From: Eremophila alpestris peregrina
Taxonomy: Eukaryota > Chordata > Aves > Passeriformes > Alaudidae
NCBI GenBank assembly: GCA_009792885.1
Contig: WMCF01000030.1
Span: 8,937,482 to 9,001,481, forward strand
Direction of reading: 5' to 3'
DNA: 64,000 nt
Shown here: positions 62,366-64,000 of the stretch, piece after piece
How positions within the stretch are numbered: the first letter of the stretch is position 1
How the letters are laid out: the number at the start of each line of letters is the position of its first letter
Position numbers and translations under genes: made by a program
The notes under the pieces: generated by a model
Seen by the model: the letters and a program-made list of their open reading frames with translations, nothing else
Database searches by the model: none
Told to the model about the DNA's origin: nothing

Positions 62366-64000
62366 TTTTGGCTGAGCTTAGAGGGTCATAAGGAAGATAT
62401 ATTCAGTTCACAATGTTTCCACCACAAACCAGTAAAAGTTGGCAAAGACAGAAACACAAATAAAGAGAAGGCTGCTCCTCTCCAGCTCCCCAGCTGTCAG
62501 GACAGTAAGTTTAGGATGACATGGCTAAGTACTGTATCTAATTCAAGAGACAGTTGTTTTTGTAACCACTTCAGATAAAAAAATCTGCAAAAGAATGTAT
62601 TCAACAGCATTTATGAGCACGAGTTTCAGTAAAATTAAGAAATATTCTTCATTTTAGAAATAAAAAAAATTGCAGTGATCAGTCAGTCTTGCCTGTACTA
62701 AAATGAAATATGCGTAAGTAATTCCTGATTTTCAGACCTGTATTTCCATAAGCTGTTCAGATACACGGCAAGGCCAACACTCAGATACAAGCAAACACCA
62801 CCTCTGAAGTTAAACAGGAAAGGTCTGTGATACTATAGTTTATTAGCCTTTGAAAATTAAGTAGCATAAACATCTTTTGTGGTTGGTTAAAGAGATGCCA
62901 TTTGGGCAAGATTCCTTTGGCCAAGAGAAAAGAATCAAAAGCAAAAATTAGGGAAAACTGGTCAATTTTCCTAAAAAAGGGGCTATATATCTGAAAATAT
63001 AACACTACTTTTAATGAGAAGGGAAAAAAAATTACTATAATGCCAAAATTTCCAATGTAGTCTTCTGTCACATGAACTGTTCTTATTCAGAGAGTGTACT
63101 ACTCTGAAATTATTAAAGCAAGAATGACAACAACCCACAGAACTCTCAAGGAAAGAGTTAGGAAAAAAAGAAAGGAAAATACTTTACTCCTGTAAATATC
63201 CTAAATAACTGCTAATTAAAGTTACATTCCACTGAACCAGCCATAAGCAACCAGAGTACCATGCTGGTCACAGCTTATGTTTCCCATGCTTCAAAGCACC
63301 AAGCTTACTAAAATGTGAAAAAGCTGAATTGGCCATCAGATCATCATCTCACTTTAAGCCAGGTGAGAGGGAATACTTCTCTGGCACAAATGATCTGGAT
63401 TTATGTGTATTTTAGTGTTTGTGTTCTCTGTATTGGGAACCTGGAAGCCACATGATTGTTTGCACTGAACTAAGTATTCCTCAAATTTTATTTTTTTCTT
63501 CAAAAATACTGAGAGAAAACAACTTATCTCTGTAACTGCAAGCACTTCCCAAACATATTTAATAACCACTTCTGCTGATCTCTTCTGATTTATTATAAAT
63601 AAACTGATAACTAATACTTGTGCATTAAAACTATATTCTTGTATTATTTTGACCAAAAAATTTGCTTTTGGCCATTGTTCTGGTGATATTTTGGATGCCA
63701 GTACTTCTGAAAACCTTTCCCAGCCTGAATACTTCCTTTTCAGAATGAAACCAACTGCAGCTTCCTGGGATAGTAAAAGATCTATGGCCACTTACTGCTC
63801 TCAATTTCAAAGGTTTATACACAGCTTAAAGAGCAGCTTCTCCTCTGCTCTCCCTAGATCATTCTCCAGAAATGTTTTCTTTATAGCGGCAGTTAATAAA
63901 TGGGTTCTAAGAATATTTGGAGAAAATATTCCCAACAAAGCATGCATAAAGAATGCTAGCAGCAGTTTCATGTTAGCAGCATTTCTGAGATCATTAAGGT
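62365..64000. other. Gene-free span to window end
   Basis: A 145-codon minus-strand frame (63791-63354) has no recognised domain and no splice or promoter context. I see nothing else in this stretch. Confidence 0.55.

Noticed and set aside
63354..63791. 145-codon minus-strand frame
   Set aside because: No domain, promoter or splice signals; the length is compatible with chance in 64 kb.
1..64000. CRISPR arrays, tRNA or rRNA genes, prokaryote-type operons or mobile islands
   Set aside because: None was seen on either strand. The composition, CR1 content and intron-like structure are those of a bird chromosome.

Overview
The window looks like bird nuclear DNA, probably songbird or another neoavian. 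It is AT-rich, compact and repeat-poor. The recognisable repeats are mostly short, 5'-truncated CR1 LINE pieces whose 3' ends match the avian CR1 3' end as I know it. There is also one LTR-like block resembling avian endogenous retrovirus solo LTRs and a few very old SINE-like remnants. A 195-base run of N marks an assembly gap. The species cannot be fixed from the sequence alone.

I found no complete protein-coding gene, no tRNA or rRNA, and no CRISPR or other prokaryote-type system. The open frames are at most about 237 codons long. The longest lies in a GC-rich, stop-poor island. None shows a recognisable domain apart from decayed CR1 reverse-transcriptase remnants. The window is best read as intergenic or intronic DNA with several isolated CpG-rich regulatory patches.

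Layout: 1-11100 is mostly plain AT-rich DNA with one old CR1 (2864-3585), the gap (6277-6471) and a weak exon-like block (7924-8082). At 11150-13110 there are two CpG islands. The second contains the most convincing gene signal in the window: a minus-strand first-exon candidate with an ATG in good context and a perfect CAG/GTAAGG donor. At 15384-16940 two copies of an unidentified ~85-bp sequence lie 1.47 kb apart. A CR1 and a CpG-rich hexamer repeat sit at 25.2-25.5 kb. From 25.5 to 44.2 kb there is little beyond ancient repeat remnants and low-complexity DNA. A second CpG island with a minus-strand donor is at 44239-44620. A third GC/CpG-enriched patch, with an octamer motif, a G-rich purine tract and a TATA-like box, is at 50.8-51.06 kb. 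A solo-LTR-like element is at 55.1-56.0 kb, CR1 pieces are at 57.9 and 60.6 kb, and a (TC)8-T68 tract is at 62.28-62.36 kb.

Working model (inference): the CpG islands at about 12.8 and 44.4 kb, both with minus-strand splice donors, could be alternative or successive 5' exons of one minus-strand gene whose body lies left of position 1. I could not identify that gene, and I see no evidence of a novel biological system here.
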